Under the pieces are notes generated by a model. The model was given only the letters and a program-made list of their open reading frames with translations, was not told the DNA's origin and searched no databases. Shown here piece after piece: positions 55,722 to 64,000 of a stretch of 64,000 nt of DNA (position 1 is the stretch's first letter; every line of letters starts with the position of its first letter). Made by a program: the position numbers and the translations under genes. The stretch is from Pseudomonas sp. 7P_10.2_Bac1 (lineage in GTDB: Bacteria > Pseudomonadota > Gammaproteobacteria > Pseudomonadales > Pseudomonadaceae): assembly GCF_025465935.1 (NCBI RefSeq), contig NZ_JANLNV010000090.1, forward strand, positions 62,001 to 126,000, in the 5' to 3' direction.

Positions 55722-55731
55722 AACCACTGCC

Positions 55732-55800
55732 TATGGGAGCGAGCTTGTCTCACGATCTTTGAACCGCCTAAAAGATCGCGAAGCAAGCTCGCTCCTACAG
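55732..55800. repeat. REPIN: two REP sequences in inverted order
   Basis: GGGAGCGAGCTTG near 55735 faces CAAGCTCGCTCCTACAG at 55784-55800, a typical Pseudomonas REP pair. It lies between the converging mrpG and DASS transporter genes. Confidence 0.8.
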
Positions 55801-55807
55801 GTGCCAG

Positions 55808-57295
55808 TTACATCCAGCCCAGCCAGCTCCAGTACGTGGCGCCAAACAGCAGCATCAGCAAGTACCCGACCAGCGTGACGATCAACCCGACCTTGGCAAA
55901 CTGTTTGGCCGTAAACGTTTGCGTGCCCAGGCACACCATGTTTTGCGGGGCGTTGATCGGCAGGATAAAACCGTAGCTCACCACAAAGCCCAGCAACATG
56001 GTCATGCCCAGGCGACTGAACTCACCCGGCAGGGTTTGCAGAACGGCAATCAGAATCGGCAACAGCGCCGAGGTCAACGCGGTGGCGCTGGCAAAGCCCA
56101 AGTGAATCAAAATCAAAAACGCCCCCAGAATCGCAAAGATCCCCAGCGGTCCGACCTGATCCAGCCCGGTGTTATGCACCACCTGACCGCCCAACCATTG
56201 ACCGGCCTGGGTCGTCAGCAACGCCGTGCCGAGGCTGATTCCGACCCCGAACACAATCACCGTGCCCCACGGAATGCGCGACTGCACGTCTTTCCAGGTC
56301 ATCACCCCAAACCGCGGGAGCAACAGCAGCACCAGCCCGGCGTAAGTGATCGAAGTGGTGTCAAAGCTGTGCAACTTGCCTTCTGTGGCCCAGCCCAACA
56401 ACAGCGCGACGGAAACGCCCATCAAGCGCTTCTGCGGCCCGGTCATGGGGCCCAGTTCGGCCAGTGATTTTTCCACGGCTTCTTTACCGCCCGGGATACT
56501 GTCGCTTTCGGGTGGGAGCATTTTGAGCACCACAAACAGCAACACTGCCGACATGATGATCGCCCACGGTGCGCCGGCGACCAGCCAGTCGAGCCAGGTC
56601 ACCCGTTCGCCGAGCATTTTGTCCATAAAGCCCACGGTCAGCAGGTTTTGCGCGGCGGCGGTTTGAATCCCGACGTTCCAGATACTGGTGCCTTGTGCCA
56701 CCACAATCATGATCCCGGCCGCGATATTGGAGCGTTTGTCGACGCCGAACGCCAGAATCACCCCCATCATGATCGGTACCACACACGCACTGCGCGCGGT
56801 GGCGCTGGGCACCACCAGGCTGAGCAGAATCGTGACGGCAATCGCTCCGATGAGAATGCGCCGGGTGCTGGTGCCGATGCGTGATAGCGTGACCAGCGCG
56901 ATACGTCGGTCCAGCCCGGTGTGGGTCATGGCGGCGGCGATAAACAGCGCCCCGGCCACCAGCGCCAGCGCGGCATTGGAGAACCCGGTCAGCGCCATGG
57001 TGATCCCGGCGTTGGTGCCGTAGATCTTCGACGGATCATCCAGAGTTGGCGCCATGCCAATCAAAAACGCCATCAACGAGGTAATCATGATGGCGCTGGC
57101 TTCGTATGAAACGGCTTCGGTGATCCACACCACTACTGCGAATACCAAAATTGCCAGCATCCGATGCCCGGCGACCGGCAAGTCGGCGGGCAACGGCATC
57201 AGCAAAACGCCCACCATCGCCAGCACGGCGATGATCAGACCTATGGGGATCTTAACTTTCGCCGTTGTCGGCGGGGTCGTAGCAGGCGCGTTCAC
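55808..57295 (-). CDS. DASS/SLC13-family anion transporter
   Basis: A membrane protein of about 495 residues with 11-14 helices. Two helical-hairpin-type regions carry ALVAGALFIAAAMTHTGLDRRIAL, SATARSACVVPIM (Ser-rich substrate/Na+ site) and FILPINAPQNMVCLG. GTG at 57295 is preferred since AAGGAG lies six bases before it; an ATG at 57301 sits directly on that site. The family carries dicarboxylates, citrate or sulfate; the substrate is not deducible. Confidence 0.88.
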   Translation of the reverse strand: MNAPATTPPTTAKVKIPIGLIIAVLAMVGVLLMPLPADLPVAGHRMLAILVFAVVVWITEAVSYEASAIMITSLMAFLIGMAPTLDDPSKIYGTNAGITMALTGFSNAALALVAGALFIAAAMTHTGLDRRIALVTLSRIGTSTRRILIGAIAVTILLSLVVPSATARSACVVPIMMGVILAFGVDKRSNIAAGIMIVVAQGTSIWNVGIQTAAAQNLLTVGFMDKMLGERVTWLDWLVAGAPWAIIMSAVLLFVVLKMLPPESDSIPGGKEAVEKSLAELGPMTGPQKRLMGVSVALLLGWATEGKLHSFDTTSITYAGLVLLLLPRFGVMTWKDVQSRIPWGTVIVFGVGISLGTALLTTQAGQWLGGQVVHNTGLDQVGPLGIFAILGAFLILIHLGFASATALTSALLPILIAVLQTLPGEFSRLGMTMLLGFVVSYGFILPINAPQNMVCLGTQTFTAKQFAKVGLIVTLVGYLLMLLFGATYWSWLGWM

Positions 57296-57381
57296 GGCCA
57301 TCTCCTTGTGCTTGAAAACGCATGCAGCATAGGTCAAGGACGGGATTTTCGCGTTGATGCTTGTCAGGGGTTATTGCATTG

Positions 57382-57415
57382 AAAGCCCCCTCACCTTCTC
57401 CCGGAGGTAGAGGGA
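57382..57415. repeat. Decayed copy of the tonB terminator-type hairpin
   Basis: GAAAGCCCCCTCACCTTCTC and the GGAGG/AGAGGG that follows resemble 57484-57512 but with broken pairing. Related G/C-rich hairpins occur widely between Pseudomonas genes. Confidence 0.4.
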
Positions 57416-57483
57416 ACTATTTGGGGGATGCTCTGGATTTGGGCGGTCTCAAAAATCAACGTTGAATCTGAAAACACCACACT

Positions 57484-57512
57484 AAAGCCCCCTCTCCCTC
57501 CGGGAGAGGGCT
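57484..57512 (-). terminator. Terminator after tonB
   Basis: On the minus strand AGCCCTCTCCC pairs with GGGAGAGGGGGCT and is followed by TTT, 20 bases after the tonB stop. Confidence 0.65.
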
Positions 57513-57531
57513 GGGGTGAGAGTCGCTCTGT

Positions 57532-58308
57532 TTAATGGATTTTGTAGTGAAACGTATTGCGCACTGCCGGCACGGTCACCGCCTGACCATCGACGATCCG
57601 CGGCTGATAACGAAACGTTGCCGCCGCCACCAGCGACGGGCGGATAAACGCCGGATGACAATCACCCACCACTTTGGGGTTCTCGACCTTACCCTGCGGT
57701 GTCACCGAGTATTCAACCGTGCAATCGCCTTCAATGCCTTTGTCCAGCGCACGCTGAGGATAGTCCGGGGCCTGTTTGCTGATGGGTAAATATTGCCGCA
57801 CATCCGCCGCCGCGGCTGCGGCCGCCTGTTGCGCACGCCGGGCATTGTCCGCAGCCACACGGGCTTGCTCCGCAAGCTCTTGCTGACGCTGCATCTCGGC
57901 CTGTTCAGCACGCTGCTGCAACCGTTGCTGCTCTTTAAGTTGCTTTTGCTCCTCGACACGCTTACGCGCCAACGCCGCCTGTTCCAGTTTGCGCGCCTGT
58001 ATTTGCGGGTCGGGCTTGGTCACCTCGGGCTTGGGCTCCACTACCGGCGGCGGTGTCACCACTGGTTGGGGCGTGGGCTCAGGCGGCACCGCCACCGGCT
58101 CTGCCGGCATCATCACCAGCCGGGTTTTAAGCGTTGACGGTGCTGGCACGGCCATCTCGTGCTCCATGCTCCAGCCCAGCACCAAAAAAGCGATCACCGC
58201 ACTGTGCAAGGCCACCGTGACCACCACCGCCTGGCTGTTATGCCACAACCGGGCCCAGGATAACGCTGGCGCCTGAGTGCGGGCATCACTCATCAGCGCG
58301 GTGCTCAT
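57532..58308 (-). CDS. tonB: TonB energy transducer
   Basis: A 258-residue protein with one N-terminal membrane helix (AVVVTVALHSAVIAFLVLGW, with the functional Ser-His pattern). A Pro-rich stretch (about 72-97) is followed by a long Gln/Glu/Arg/Ala coiled-coil region (about 100-165) and a C-terminal TonB domain (YPQRALDKGIEGDCTVEYSVTPQGKVENPKVV). It transmits proton-motive force to outer-membrane receptors. Start overlaps the exbD stop by four bases. Confidence 0.93.
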   Translation of the reverse strand: MSTALMSDARTQAPALSWARLWHNSQAVVVTVALHSAVIAFLVLGWSMEHEMAVPAPSTLKTRLVMMPAEPVAVPPEPTPQPVVTPPPVVEPKPEVTKPDPQIQARKLEQAALARKRVEEQKQLKEQQRLQQRAEQAEMQRQQELAEQARVAADNARRAQQAAAAAAADVRQYLPISKQAPDYPQRALDKGIEGDCTVEYSVTPQGKVENPKVVGDCHPAFIRPSLVAAATFRYQPRIVDGQAVTVPAVRNTFHYKIH

Positions 58309-58757
58309 TGCGGGGCCTCTGTGACCAGCCCCAGATTGCTCACGCCGCCTTGCTGCAAAGCGGCCATGGCCTTGACCACGCTGCCATAACCGGCGTCATT
58401 GTCAGCGCGGATATACACCTGGGTGTCGCCGTCCTGGGTCACTACGTGCCCGATTTTTGTCTGCAATTCCTCAAGGCTCACGGCGCTGTCGGTCTGGTTT
58501 TTGGTGTCCAGCTCAGTGCCCAGGTTCCAGTAGTAACCGCCATCCGCCTTGACCGACAGGGTGAGGATTTTCTGCTGGCTGTCATTGACCAACGCCTCGC
58601 TGGCAACCTTGGGCAGATCGATTTTCACGCCCTGGGTCAACATCGGCGCGGTCACCATAAAAATCACCAGCAGTACCAACATCACGTCGATGTAAGGCAC
58701 TACGTTCATTTCGGCCTTGGGCCCGTGTTTGCGCTGTGGTCGAGCGAGCATCTTCAA
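58305..58757 (-). CDS. exbD: ExbD biopolymer transport protein
   Basis: A 150-residue protein with one membrane helix near residues 20-42 (NVVPYIDVMLVLLVIFMVTAPML) containing the essential Asp, followed by a periplasmic domain. Partner of ExbB and TonB. Confidence 0.93.
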   Translation of the reverse strand: MKMLARPQRKHGPKAEMNVVPYIDVMLVLLVIFMVTAPMLTQGVKIDLPKVASEALVNDSQQKILTLSVKADGGYYWNLGTELDTKNQTDSAVSLEELQTKIGHVVTQDGDTQVYIRADNDAGYGSVVKAMAALQQGGVSNLGLVTEAPQ

Positions 58758-58765
58758 ACTCCCTG

Positions 58766-59476
58766 TTATGCGGCGGCAGCCATGTTCCGCGAACCCGGGT
58801 TAAAGCCACGGTACAAACGCATCTGCAGTTCGTTGCCGAGGCTGTAATAGCGGGTCAGCAAGGTTTGCCCACGGGCCGAAAAGCGGTTGTAGGCGATGAC
58901 CGCCGGGATCGCGGCGAACAAACCAATGGCCGTTGCGATCAAGGCTTCAGCAATGCCCGGCGCCACGGTCGACAACGTGGCCTGTTGCACCTGAGACAAA
59001 CCGATAAAGGAGTTCATGATCCCCCACACAGTGCCAAACAGGCCGATGTACGGGCTGACCGAGCCGACGGTGGCAAGAAACTGCAGGCCTTTTTCGAGGC
59101 GCATTTCCTGCTCGGTAATAGCCACGTACAGCGCGCGTTCGATACCTTGCATCAGCCCGTCGGCGTCCATGCCCGGCTGTTGCTTGAGTTGTGTGTACTC
59201 GCCGTAGGCGGCGGTAAATACCTGCTCGGCCCCGGCGTCCTCATTGCTCGCCTCACGGCTTTCGCGGTATAGCGCGTTCAGGTCACCCAGTGCCCGAAAA
59301 CGCTGGATGAACGTCTCAATGTTGCGCTCGCTACGGCGCAGGATGGCGCTGCGACGCACAATCAGGAACCAGCTCAATACCGAAGCGGCGAGCAGCACCA
59401 GCATCACGCCTTTTACCAGCAGGCTGGCATCGTTGATCAGACCCCAGATGGTCATGTGTTCCATGGTTGCTTGCAT
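58766..59476 (-). CDS. exbB: ExbB/TolQ-family proton channel protein
   Basis: A 236-residue protein with three membrane helices (LLVKGVMLVLLAASVLSWFLIV, then FLATVGSVSPYIGLFGTVWGIMNSF, and ALIATAIGLFAAIPAVIAYNRF). GGAG precedes the ATG at 59476. The gene begins 52 bases after the phytase stop, so it is likely in one operon with it. TolQ is a close relative, but adjacency to tonB supports ExbB. Confidence 0.92.
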   Translation of the reverse strand: MQATMEHMTIWGLINDASLLVKGVMLVLLAASVLSWFLIVRRSAILRRSERNIETFIQRFRALGDLNALYRESREASNEDAGAEQVFTAAYGEYTQLKQQPGMDADGLMQGIERALYVAITEQEMRLEKGLQFLATVGSVSPYIGLFGTVWGIMNSFIGLSQVQQATLSTVAPGIAEALIATAIGLFAAIPAVIAYNRFSARGQTLLTRYYSLGNELQMRLYRGFNPGSRNMAAAA

Positions 59477-59527
59477 GTTGTAACTCCTGATGACTGTTGA
59501 TTTAAATACACTCCCCGTGTGAACAGG

Positions 59528-61423
59528 TCATGGCAGGCGCAAGGCCTTGGCCACTTCACTCCACGGGATGTATTTGAAGTTCTGTGCTTGCTCGGGCATG
59601 CGCTTGCGGCCGTCCTGCACCACCAGCATGCCTTGGCTCCAGGGCCCGCCAAGGTTGGCCGAGGTCACTTCCAGGCCATCGGTTTCAGAGGTGCCGTCAA
59701 TCCCGGCCTCGGCATTCACGCCCACCCGGAACGCACCGCGCAGGGCATACGGCGGCTCGGCATCGACTACCACGTAGCTGTCATTGCCCTGGCTGGAAAT
59801 CACCAGGTAGTTGTCTTTTTCAGTCTGATACAACGCCAGCCCTTCAATGTCGTCATGCACCGGGCCACCGACCTTGATCACGCTGGTCAACTCGGCCGGT
59901 TGGTCGGGGCGTGCATCCACGGCCCACACCGCAACATCTTCTTCACCCAAAAACAGGCGTTGGCGATGGTCGTCAGCAACACACCCTTCAGGCTGGGTCG
60001 CCACCTTGAACTGACGCACCAATTCGCCTTCCACCTTGTCGCCGTTGGCGAACAAGCGGTGCTGCAAAAAGGTCCCGTCCTTGTCATTGGCGAAGCTATA
60101 GATGTCGCCCGAGGGCGCCTTGAACAGGCACAGCCCGTAGATATCCTTGACCGGCGTGGCGATCTCGCCCACAGCTTTTAGCTCGCCCGAGTCGCGATCA
60201 ATGCTGAACACGCTCAAGCTGTTGTGATCGCGATTAGTCGCAACCGCCAGGTCAACCGTACGCGAACCCAAGTTAAAGCCCTGACGCACATCGACGTTGT
60301 TCAAGCGCCCAACTGGCAAGTGCTGCACACGCTTGCCTTGCAAGTCGTACACCTCAAGCCCCTGCTGTTTGTTGGTGCCCAGCACGCGACTCAACGCCGG
60401 GGTGTTGGGGTGGACCCAAATGGCCGGGTCATCTGCCGCATCGCCCTGGCTCATGACCACTTCGGTCTGTACCACCGGCTTGACCACTGGCAACACCGGC
60501 GGCAACTTCACCGGTACGGCCTTCCAGTTCAGCGCACCTTGATACAACCGGTTAGTGGCGCCGTCCTGCACCAGCACGTCCAGGCCTTTGGGCGTTTCAC
60601 GCAGCGCCAGATGCTCAGGCTCCGTCACGCCTTCAAGCGCCAGACTGGCTACCGGCGACCAGCGCTGGCCTTGCTGCTGATAAAGGTTCAACTGCGCGGC
60701 CTCAGGGTCCAGCCCGAGCACACCGCCAGGCACCACTGCCAGAGCCCCCGCGGCCTTTTTAACATGGCCGAATGGCTCGACGAGAGCCACCGGCAGGCGT
60801 TGCACATCAGACTCGGCATGCGCCGGGTACACCCACCACCCCACATGTTCTTCGTTGACGAACAGTTGCTGCGCCGCATCCTCCACCTGACAGAACTTGG
60901 CTTGCGGCGGCATTGGCAGGCTGCGTACCAACAGTGGCGTGGCCAGCTGTTGGCTGTCCGCCGCCACCAGCCATTGCTCGCCCTTGCCCTCTTCGCCCAG
61001 GGTAAACAGGTACAGATTGCTCGCCTGATCGCTATACAGGCACAGGCCATCCACCGCGTAATCGCGCTTGGGCAAGTACATCGGCGTCTGCCACGCGCGG
61101 GTTTTCGGGTCCAGGCTGAACAGCGCGACTTGCTGCTTACCCTTGTCTTGACTGGCCACCAGCACCTTATCGCCCAAGCGGCGGCTGTCCAGCCCGGCGA
61201 ACGAGCCGGCGACCTGGCTGAGGGTTTTGCCTTGCGCATCGAGCAGCAACAAGCCATCGCGCTTGCTCACGGCCAGGCGATCGTCCCCCGTCGGCAAGTA
61301 ACTCAGCACCTGGGCCTTGGTGGCGGTCCAGGGTTGCAGTATTGGCGCAGTGATGGGTGCAGCCTGCACACTGCCTGTGGCCAGACAGGCCAGCAAAGGT
61401 AAACGTTTAAACATAAAAGTCAT
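59528..61423 (-). CDS. Beta-propeller phytase with extra N-terminal propeller-like domain
   Basis: A 631-residue exported enzyme with a signal peptide (KRLPLLACLATGSVQA). The C-terminal half (about 300-631) is the classic beta-propeller phytase: DDPAIWVHP, NNVDVR, GLCLFKAPSGDIYSF, HDDIEGLALY, and the GIDGTSETDGLEV calcium/phosphate site. The N-terminal half (about 25-290) resembles the same fold but lacks these residues, as in known dual-domain phytases. It releases phosphate from phytate in the periplasm. Upstream is a TonB-dependent receptor; downstream is exbB-exbD-tonB. Confidence 0.9.
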   Translation of the reverse strand: MTFMFKRLPLLACLATGSVQAAPITAPILQPWTATKAQVLSYLPTGDDRLAVSKRDGLLLLDAQGKTLSQVAGSFAGLDSRRLGDKVLVASQDKGKQQVALFSLDPKTRAWQTPMYLPKRDYAVDGLCLYSDQASNLYLFTLGEEGKGEQWLVAADSQQLATPLLVRSLPMPPQAKFCQVEDAAQQLFVNEEHVGWWVYPAHAESDVQRLPVALVEPFGHVKKAAGALAVVPGGVLGLDPEAAQLNLYQQQGQRWSPVASLALEGVTEPEHLALRETPKGLDVLVQDGATNRLYQGALNWKAVPVKLPPVLPVVKPVVQTEVVMSQGDAADDPAIWVHPNTPALSRVLGTNKQQGLEVYDLQGKRVQHLPVGRLNNVDVRQGFNLGSRTVDLAVATNRDHNSLSVFSIDRDSGELKAVGEIATPVKDIYGLCLFKAPSGDIYSFANDKDGTFLQHRLFANGDKVEGELVRQFKVATQPEGCVADDHRQRLFLGEEDVAVWAVDARPDQPAELTSVIKVGGPVHDDIEGLALYQTEKDNYLVISSQGNDSYVVVDAEPPYALRGAFRVGVNAEAGIDGTSETDGLEVTSANLGGPWSQGMLVVQDGRKRMPEQAQNFKYIPWSEVAKALRLP

Positions 61424-61450
61424 GGTTATGCCGTCCGTTGAAGCAAGGTC

Positions 61451-61481
61451 TGTCGTCGCTGCCGCAGGCTGCGACTACAGA
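61451..61481. repeat. Short palindromic intergenic repeat
   Basis: GTCGCTGCCGCAGGCTGCGAC is an almost perfect palindrome, a common REP-like element in Pseudomonas intergenic DNA. It lies between the receptor and the phytase genes. Confidence 0.55.
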
Positions 61482-61493
61482 GCGTTCAATGCG

Positions 61494-63998
61494 TTAGAAA
61501 TGGGTAAACGTCAGCCCTACTGAGTAGGTCGGACCGTACTCTTCGTACTGGTTGTTGTAGCGGCGGTTGCCGCTGTAGACGAAGTACGGCTGGTCCGTCA
61601 GGTTCTGCGCATCAAAGCTCACTTGCAGGTTATTGGTCAGCGAGTAACGCGCGCTGAAATCCACAAAGGTTTGTGCGTCGACGTGGGTGTCGTGGGCCTT
61701 GTCATTGATCCCGGCCAGCTCGTAGAGGTAGGCCGATTTGTAATTGGCCGAGAGGCGCACGCTGAGTTTGTCGTCTTCCCAACCCACCATCAGGTTGCCG
61801 ACCGTGTTGGACTGGCTCGGCAAGTCGATATCGCGCTTGAGGGTGCGCCCCGACGCGGCGTCGTAGCCTTTAATGCTGGCGTTGGAGCGGCTGAAGGTGC
61901 TGTTCGCACCGACGATCACGCCATTCCATGGCGCAGGCAGCCAATCGAATTTCTGCGAGTACGCCAGTTCCAGGCCATACAACTTGGCACTGTCGCCGTT
62001 GGCGTAAGAATGCGCCTCGGTGAAGTCACGCCACATGCCAGTGCCGGCCAGGTCATTGTTGTAGACGAAGTTTTTGATGTCTTTGTAAAACAGGAACGCC
62101 GACACCGTACCGGCCTGCCCCATGAAGTGTTCAATGCCCAGGTCGAAGTTGCTCGACTCCAGCGGCTTGAGGTTCGGGTTGCCAAACTCGGCCTTGTCAT
62201 CTTCGATCACAAAACCTGGGGCCAACTGGCCAAAGGTCGGTCGCACCACGGCGTTGGTCCAGGCCGCACGCACCTGGGTGTTTTTCGCCAACTGGTAGCG
62301 CGCATGCAAACCCGGCAACCAGTGGTGGTCATTGCGCCGGGTGTGTTGCGCTTCATACACACCATTGCGGATGCCCGTGCCCTTGGCGTCAAACTCGGTG
62401 CCCTCGTAGCGCAAGCCGGCAATGAAGCGCCAATCGTCAATGTCCACCGTGTTCATCACATAGGCTGCGTTAATGTCTTCATGCATCGTGAAGTCATTCA
62501 CCCGCGAAGCCTGCTCGTTGTAAAACTTGTCGCGGTTCAAGCCGCCCAGCAGGTCTTTGATCGCCCCAGCGCTGATGCCTGGACCGTAACGGCCCAGCGA
62601 GTAATCCAGTTCGCCCTTGCTGAACTGGCCCAAATTCAACTGCTCATCGCTGAAGCCCAATTTAGAGAAGTTCTTGTAGGTCCAGGCTTCGGTGTCGTTG
62701 TCTTTGCTGCGGCGGCTGACCTTGCCGCCGAACTTGAACTGCGAGGCATAGCCATCAACGTCGTAATCGCGTGCCAGGTCCAGACGCAGGTTCTTTTCTT
62801 TGTCTTTGGTGAGTTCTTTTTTTACGTCGACTTTGTCGAGCGTGTAGTTGGCCGGGTCATAGAAACCGGCACCGATGATTGGCCGTGGTTTTTCCGAGTC
62901 GTACCAGCCGCTGCCGGGAAAGCTCGAATTGCTTTTGAACGTCGCCCCGGAAATGCCCGCCGGAGTATCTTCGCTGGACTCGCTGTAACCGGCCTGCCCG
63001 CTCAATGTCCAGAGGCCCAGCGTGCGTTCGCCACCCAACACGTAGGACTGGATTTCCTGGGTTTCATCACGCTGCTTGAGTTTGCGTTTGCCCTTGGCCT
63101 TGCCCAACTCGCCTTCGGCTTGCGGATTGGAGAACTCAATGGCATCCGAGTTGCGGATCTCGCTGTCTTTGAAGCGGCTGTACAGCGTGCGCAAGTAGAG
63201 CTTGGTGTCGTCGTCGGGCTTGTAGTCGAAATTCAGACCGCCACCGGCGCGCTCACGGGAGATGTCGTACACGCGCTGTTCGAAGCTGTTGAGCTTGGCA
63301 CCGTCGTTAAAATCCCAGTCACCGGCCGTTTCAACGTTGTCGGAACCAAAATCACGTTTGTTCCAGCTCAGGGCAGCCGCGACACCGAAGTTGTCGATGC
63401 CGTCGCCTAGGCTAAAGCGATCACTGATGGCGCCCGACACTTTAGGGCTGGTCTGGTGAGTGTTCTTGTTGTAACCGGCCTGGGTGCTTGCGGTGTAGAA
63501 CAGCCCGTCATGGTCGAAGGCCGAGAGGCTTTCTACGTCGACCGTGCCGCCCAGGGAATTGGCGTCCATATCCGGGGTCAGGGTTTTGATCACCGAGAGT
63601 GACTGCACCAGCTCGGAAGGCAACACGTCCAGCGCTACAGCGCGACGTTTGCTCTCGGGCGACGGCACCAGCGTGCCGTTGATGGTCACGCTATTCAGGT
63701 CCGGGCCCAGGCCACGCACACTGACGAAGCGGCCTTCGCCCTGATCGCGCTCGATGCTGATCCCCGGCAGGCGCTGTACGGCTTCGGCAACGTTGGCATC
63801 CGGCAACTGCGCGACGCCGTCGGCGTGCACCACGCTCTGGATCGTGTCCGAATTGCGTTGCTGCTTGAGCGCCTTGTCCAGGCTGACCGCCTGCCCAACC
63901 ACCTCAACGTGCTCGGTGGCACCGGCGTCCGACGCCTCGGCGGCGCTCAGGCGTTCGCTGGAAATGGCCAAGGCCAATGCACTGAACGTAAAGCTCAC
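61494..63998 (-). CDS. TonB-dependent outer-membrane receptor, 5' end at window edge
   Basis: At least 834 residues. The visible start (GTG at 63998) is two bases from the window end, and the true signal peptide probably begins further out. A plug domain (about 35-160: ADGVAQLPDANVAEAVQRLPGISIERDQGEGRFVSVRGLGPDLNSVTINGT) precedes a 22-strand barrel that ends with aromatic Phe (SVGLTFTHF). The plug's RLPGISIERDQGEGRFVSVRG is typical of receptors for carbohydrates or complex organics. Together with the phytase, it may take up phytate or its products; this is inference. Confidence 0.9.
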   Translation of the reverse strand: MSFTFSALALAISSERLSAAEASDAGATEHVEVVGQAVSLDKALKQQRNSDTIQSVVHADGVAQLPDANVAEAVQRLPGISIERDQGEGRFVSVRGLGPDLNSVTINGTLVPSPESKRRAVALDVLPSELVQSLSVIKTLTPDMDANSLGGTVDVESLSAFDHDGLFYTASTQAGYNKNTHQTSPKVSGAISDRFSLGDGIDNFGVAAALSWNKRDFGSDNVETAGDWDFNDGAKLNSFEQRVYDISRERAGGGLNFDYKPDDDTKLYLRTLYSRFKDSEIRNSDAIEFSNPQAEGELGKAKGKRKLKQRDETQEIQSYVLGGERTLGLWTLSGQAGYSESSEDTPAGISGATFKSNSSFPGSGWYDSEKPRPIIGAGFYDPANYTLDKVDVKKELTKDKEKNLRLDLARDYDVDGYASQFKFGGKVSRRSKDNDTEAWTYKNFSKLGFSDEQLNLGQFSKGELDYSLGRYGPGISAGAIKDLLGGLNRDKFYNEQASRVNDFTMHEDINAAYVMNTVDIDDWRFIAGLRYEGTEFDAKGTGIRNGVYEAQHTRRNDHHWLPGLHARYQLAKNTQVRAAWTNAVVRPTFGQLAPGFVIEDDKAEFGNPNLKPLESSNFDLGIEHFMGQAGTVSAFLFYKDIKNFVYNNDLAGTGMWRDFTEAHSYANGDSAKLYGLELAYSQKFDWLPAPWNGVIVGANSTFSRSNASIKGYDAASGRTLKRDIDLPSQSNTVGNLMVGWEDDKLSVRLSANYKSAYLYELAGINDKAHDTHVDAQTFVDFSARYSLTNNLQVSFDAQNLTDQPYFVYSGNRRYNNQYEEYGPTYSVGLTFTHF

Positions 63999-64000
63999 CC

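Noticed and set aside
60224..61402. 392-residue + strand frame opposite the phytase
   Set aside because: Shadow frame; the phytase motifs on the minus strand are decisive.
1..64000. CRISPR array or complete secretion system
   Set aside because: No regularly spaced direct repeats were seen, and no type VI or CDI secretion genes accompany the toxin cassettes in this window.

Overview
The window looks like chromosomal DNA of a Pseudomonas, probably of the fluorescens/fragi lineage. This rests on the DUF6124 gene with its leader, a fused MrpA/B-type Na+/H+ antiporter operon, REP-type repeats and overall protein resemblance. It is inference from the sequence alone. Flanking core genes are GC-rich. 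The polysaccharide locus (about 4.7-34 kb) and parts of the 38-46 kb region are clearly AT-richer and look horizontally acquired.

Layout. (1) 1-3.3 kb: the 3' end of a class III aminotransferase, a REC-GGDEF-EAL response regulator, and a small DUF6124 protein behind a long leader with two mutually exclusive pairings, one of which covers the ribosome binding site. (2) 4.7-30.3 kb: a complete Wzx/Wzy-type capsule or exopolysaccharide locus. It holds a tyrosine phosphatase and tyrosine autokinase (Etp/Etk-like), a JUMPstart/ops element, flippase, the full pseudaminic acid pathway (pseB, C, F, G, H, I), a probable nonulosonate transferase, a DUF1972 glycosyltransferase, rmlB, rmlA and rmlC without rmlD, and gfcA-wza-gfcB-gfcC-gfcD (group 4 capsule export). 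Two winged-helix regulators, the priming glycosyl-1-phosphate transferase and a Wzy polymerase follow. One priming enzyme and two glycosyltransferases suggest a short repeat unit containing a hexose, a dTDP-sugar derivative (rhamnose or its precursor) and pseudaminic acid. (3) 30.4-34.0 kb, opposite strand: two paralogous right-handed beta-helix proteins, one with a phage-tailspike-like N-terminus and one with a Tat signal. They are candidate enzymes acting on the neighbouring polymer.

(4) 34.7-37.9 kb: a PAS-GGDEF diguanylate cyclase and a FUSC-family membrane protein. (5) 38.0-46.1 kb: a decayed P2-like tail module on the minus strand (remnants of gpU, two copies of gpX, gpD, and a frameshifted GH19 endolysin). 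It is invaded by a ParD/ParE-type and a BrnT/BrnA-type toxin-antitoxin pair, an orphan RHS-core toxin gene and a 125-bp MITE-like element. Next to it lies a duplicated toxin/immunity cassette whose full-length toxin is frameshifted at a run of eight G. (6) 46.6 kb: tRNA-Cys with its terminator.

(7) 47.2-57.3 kb: a TRL-like lipoprotein, an XRE-cupin regulator divergent from a DMT exporter, the Mrp antiporter operon (mrpA-C-D-E-F-G), a REPIN and a DASS anion transporter. (8) 57.5-64.0 kb, minus strand: a TonB-dependent receptor (running off the window), a beta-propeller phytase, and exbB-exbD-tonB, which together look like a dedicated phytate-use and uptake operon.
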